From: an uncultured Lachnospiraceae bacterium
Lineage (GTDB): Bacteria > Bacillota > Clostridia > Lachnospirales > Lachnospiraceae
Length of the DNA stretch: 12,864 bases
NCBI GenBank assembly: GCA_905236365.1
Contig: CAJOPP010000056.1
Span: forward strand, 1-12,864
Direction of reading: 5' to 3'
The translations under genes and the position numbers were made by a program. This document shows positions 11,495 through 12,864 of the stretch, piece by piece. The notes under the pieces were generated by a model. That model was given only the letters and a program-made list of their open reading frames with translations. It was not told the DNA's origin and made no database searches. Numbering within the stretch: the first letter of the stretch is position 1; every line of letters begins with the position of its first letter.

Positions 11495-12864
11495 ATGAAG
11501 TTTAATAAGAACAATAAATATTTTCAATGGGGCTTAGCAACATTTCTGATCATTATTGCAAGCTTTTGCTTATATTATTTAATGTTTCACGGCTACAAAT
11601 TGAAAGAAAGCATACATGGGCTGATAGGAATTCTCATGCCCGTCTTATTTGGAATCATCATAGCCTATATATTAACGCCGGTTTTAAATTTTATAGAATA
11701 TCATATTCTGATTCCCTTTCTTAACAAACTGAACTGGAAAGATTCATCTCGTCGTAAAAATTTTATTCGCGGAATGGGTATTTTGACTTCTGTTTTCTTA
11801 TTGATTTTCATAGTTTATACCTTGATATCCATGTTGTTGTCACAGATTGTTCCCAGTTTACTCAATCTGGTCAAAAACTTTGATCATTATGTGAATAATT
11901 TTGTGAACTGGCTGAATAAAATGTTGGCAGAATACCCCGATGTGGGAGATTATATCATCAAAACGGTTGATAATTATTCTGATGAGCTTGAAAAATGGAT
12001 GAATGATCTGTTATTTAACAAGACCAGTAATCTGATCAAAACCATCTCTGTCAGCACGATCAATATTCTGAAAGTGTTATGGAATGTAATCATCGGCTTT
12101 ATTATCTCTATTTATTTGCTTGCCAGCAAAGAAAAATTTGCTGCTCAGGCCAAGAAAATTACATATGCATTATTTTCCCAAAATACTGCAAACATTATCA
12201 TAAATAATTTTCGTTTTACAAACAGAACCTTTACAGGTTTTTTGAGTGGTAAGATCTTGGATTCGATCATCATCGGGATGTTTTGTTTTATCGGAACCTC
12301 TTTAATGAAAACACCCTATGCCGCTTTGATCAGTGTGATCATCGGTGTGACCAATATCATTCCGTTTTTTGGGCCTTATCTGGGCGCCATACCAAGCATT
12401 ATACTGGTGTTTATCGTGGATCCGTCACATCCGCTCAACAGTGTATATTTTGCTATCTTTATCATATTGCTGCAGCAATTTGATGGTAATATATTGGGCC
12501 CCAAGATATTGGGAGAGTCCACCGGACTAACCGGATTCTGGGTTATTTTTGCAATTACTTTCTTTGGCGGATTGTTCGGCATATTTGGTATGATCATCGG
12601 TGTGCCCATATTTGCTGTGATCTATGCAGCGATCAAGTCTTTTATTAATGCAAAATTACTTAAGAAAAATATGTCCAGATGCACAGATGATTATATGGAT
12701 GTCGGAGCCATAGATGAGAACGGTTATCATATATATATACCGGATTATAAATTAAAAAAAGAAGAGAAAGACCAATCTGTTTACGGCAAAAACTTCTATA
12801 GCAGTTTTCGTGAGATGCAGGAACAGCTCATCCTCTATGAAGAGAAAAATGCCGCGGTGGAAAA
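11495..12864 (+). CDS. AI-2E family transporter (3' end outside window)
   Basis: The frame stays open from ATG 11495 to the window edge (456 codons, no stop). AGAGGA lies about ten bases upstream. The protein has two membrane segments near the N-terminus (about 13-33 and 44-66), a third near 90-118, a soluble stretch (about 125-180) and a membrane-rich second half. The family core is clear: GKILDSIIIGMFCFIG, IIGVTNIIPFFGPYLGAIPS, then QQFDGNILGPKILGES and GLFGIFGMIIGVPIFAVIYA. Members include TqsA (AI-2 export), PerM and YdbI; substrates vary and several work in ion transport, so autoinducer transport should not be assumed. After the last membrane segment a charged tail of about 80 residues runs to the edge, longer than in the shorter members. 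Confidence 0.93.
   Translation, partial: MKFNKNNKYFQWGLATFLIIIASFCLYYLMFHGYKLKESIHGLIGILMPVLFGIIIAYILTPVLNFIEYHILIPFLNKLNWKDSSRRKNFIRGMGILTSVFLLIFIVYTLISMLLSQIVPSLLNLVKNFDHYVNNFVNWLNKMLAEYPDVGDYIIKTVDNYSDELEKWMNDLLFNKTSNLIKTISVSTINILKVLWNVIIGFIISIYLLASKEKFAAQAKKITYALFSQNTANIIINNFRFTNRTFTGFLSGKILDSIIIGMFCFIGTSLMKTPYAALISVIIGVTNIIPFFGPYLGAIPSIILVFIVDPSHPLNSVYFAIFIILLQQFDGNILGPKILGESTGLTGFWVIFAITFFGGLFGIFGMIIGVPIFAVIYAAIKSFINAKLLKKNMSRCTDDYMDVGAIDENGYHIYIPDYKLKKEEKDQSVYGKNFYSSFREMQEQLILYEEKNAAVE

Noticed and set aside
1..12864. tRNA, rRNA, CRISPR arrays and toxin-antitoxin or defence genes
   Set aside because: No cloverleaf, rRNA motif, regularly spaced repeat or defence-type gene pair was found on either strand.

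Overview
This window is a piece of chromosome from a low-to-moderate G+C Gram-positive bacterium. It is most likely a clostridial anaerobe of the Lachnospiraceae type. Several features point there: strong AGGAGG ribosome sites, TTGACA/TATAAT promoters, an L21 leader RNA, an L27 made with a cleavable N-terminal extension next to its Prp protease, a SepF/LspA/RluD cluster, and LexA boxes of the CGAAC-N4-GTTCG type. The family assignment is inference from gene content; no database was searched.

Region 1 (1-2882, + strand): the 3' end of sepF, a hairpin with a U-tract, then aroB, lspA and rluD packed together (aroB and lspA overlap by 8 bases). Region 2 (2883-3701): a spacer with a degenerate repeat and a good promoter, then a cytidylate-kinase-like P-loop gene. 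Region 3 (3736-8412): a ribosome-biogenesis operon. It runs promoter, L21 leader, rplU, prp, rpmA, in-operon terminator hairpin, obgE, palindromic elements, yhbY, nadD, yqeK, rsfS, and a two-way terminator. L21 and L27 are ribosomal proteins, Prp trims L27, Obg, YhbY and RsfS act on the large subunit, NadD makes NAD, and YqeK degrades Ap4A.

Region 4 (8433-10097): a small DUF378 membrane protein and lexA on the - strand. lexA is divergent from a small membrane-anchored LysM protein on the + strand. The intergenic region holds five overlapping or adjacent LexA-box-like sequences laid over both promoters. This is the arrangement of Bacillus lexA-yneA, so the LysM protein is the probable SOS cell-division inhibitor. 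Region 5 (10124-11185, - strand): a complete tyrosine recombinase resembling the single-recombinase XerS type. Region 6 (11495 to the end, + strand): an AI-2E-family membrane protein that runs off the window.

Most of the window is core housekeeping DNA, and I see no phage, CRISPR or defence island. The parts that gene content does not explain are: the dense LexA operator array; a roughly 94-bp nested palindrome with 10-bp flanking direct repeats in front of yhbY; a degenerate palindromic repeat family in several spacers; two terminator-like hairpins inside operons with no room for a promoter after them; and an anti-Shine-Dalgarno sequence placed inside the rplU promoter.
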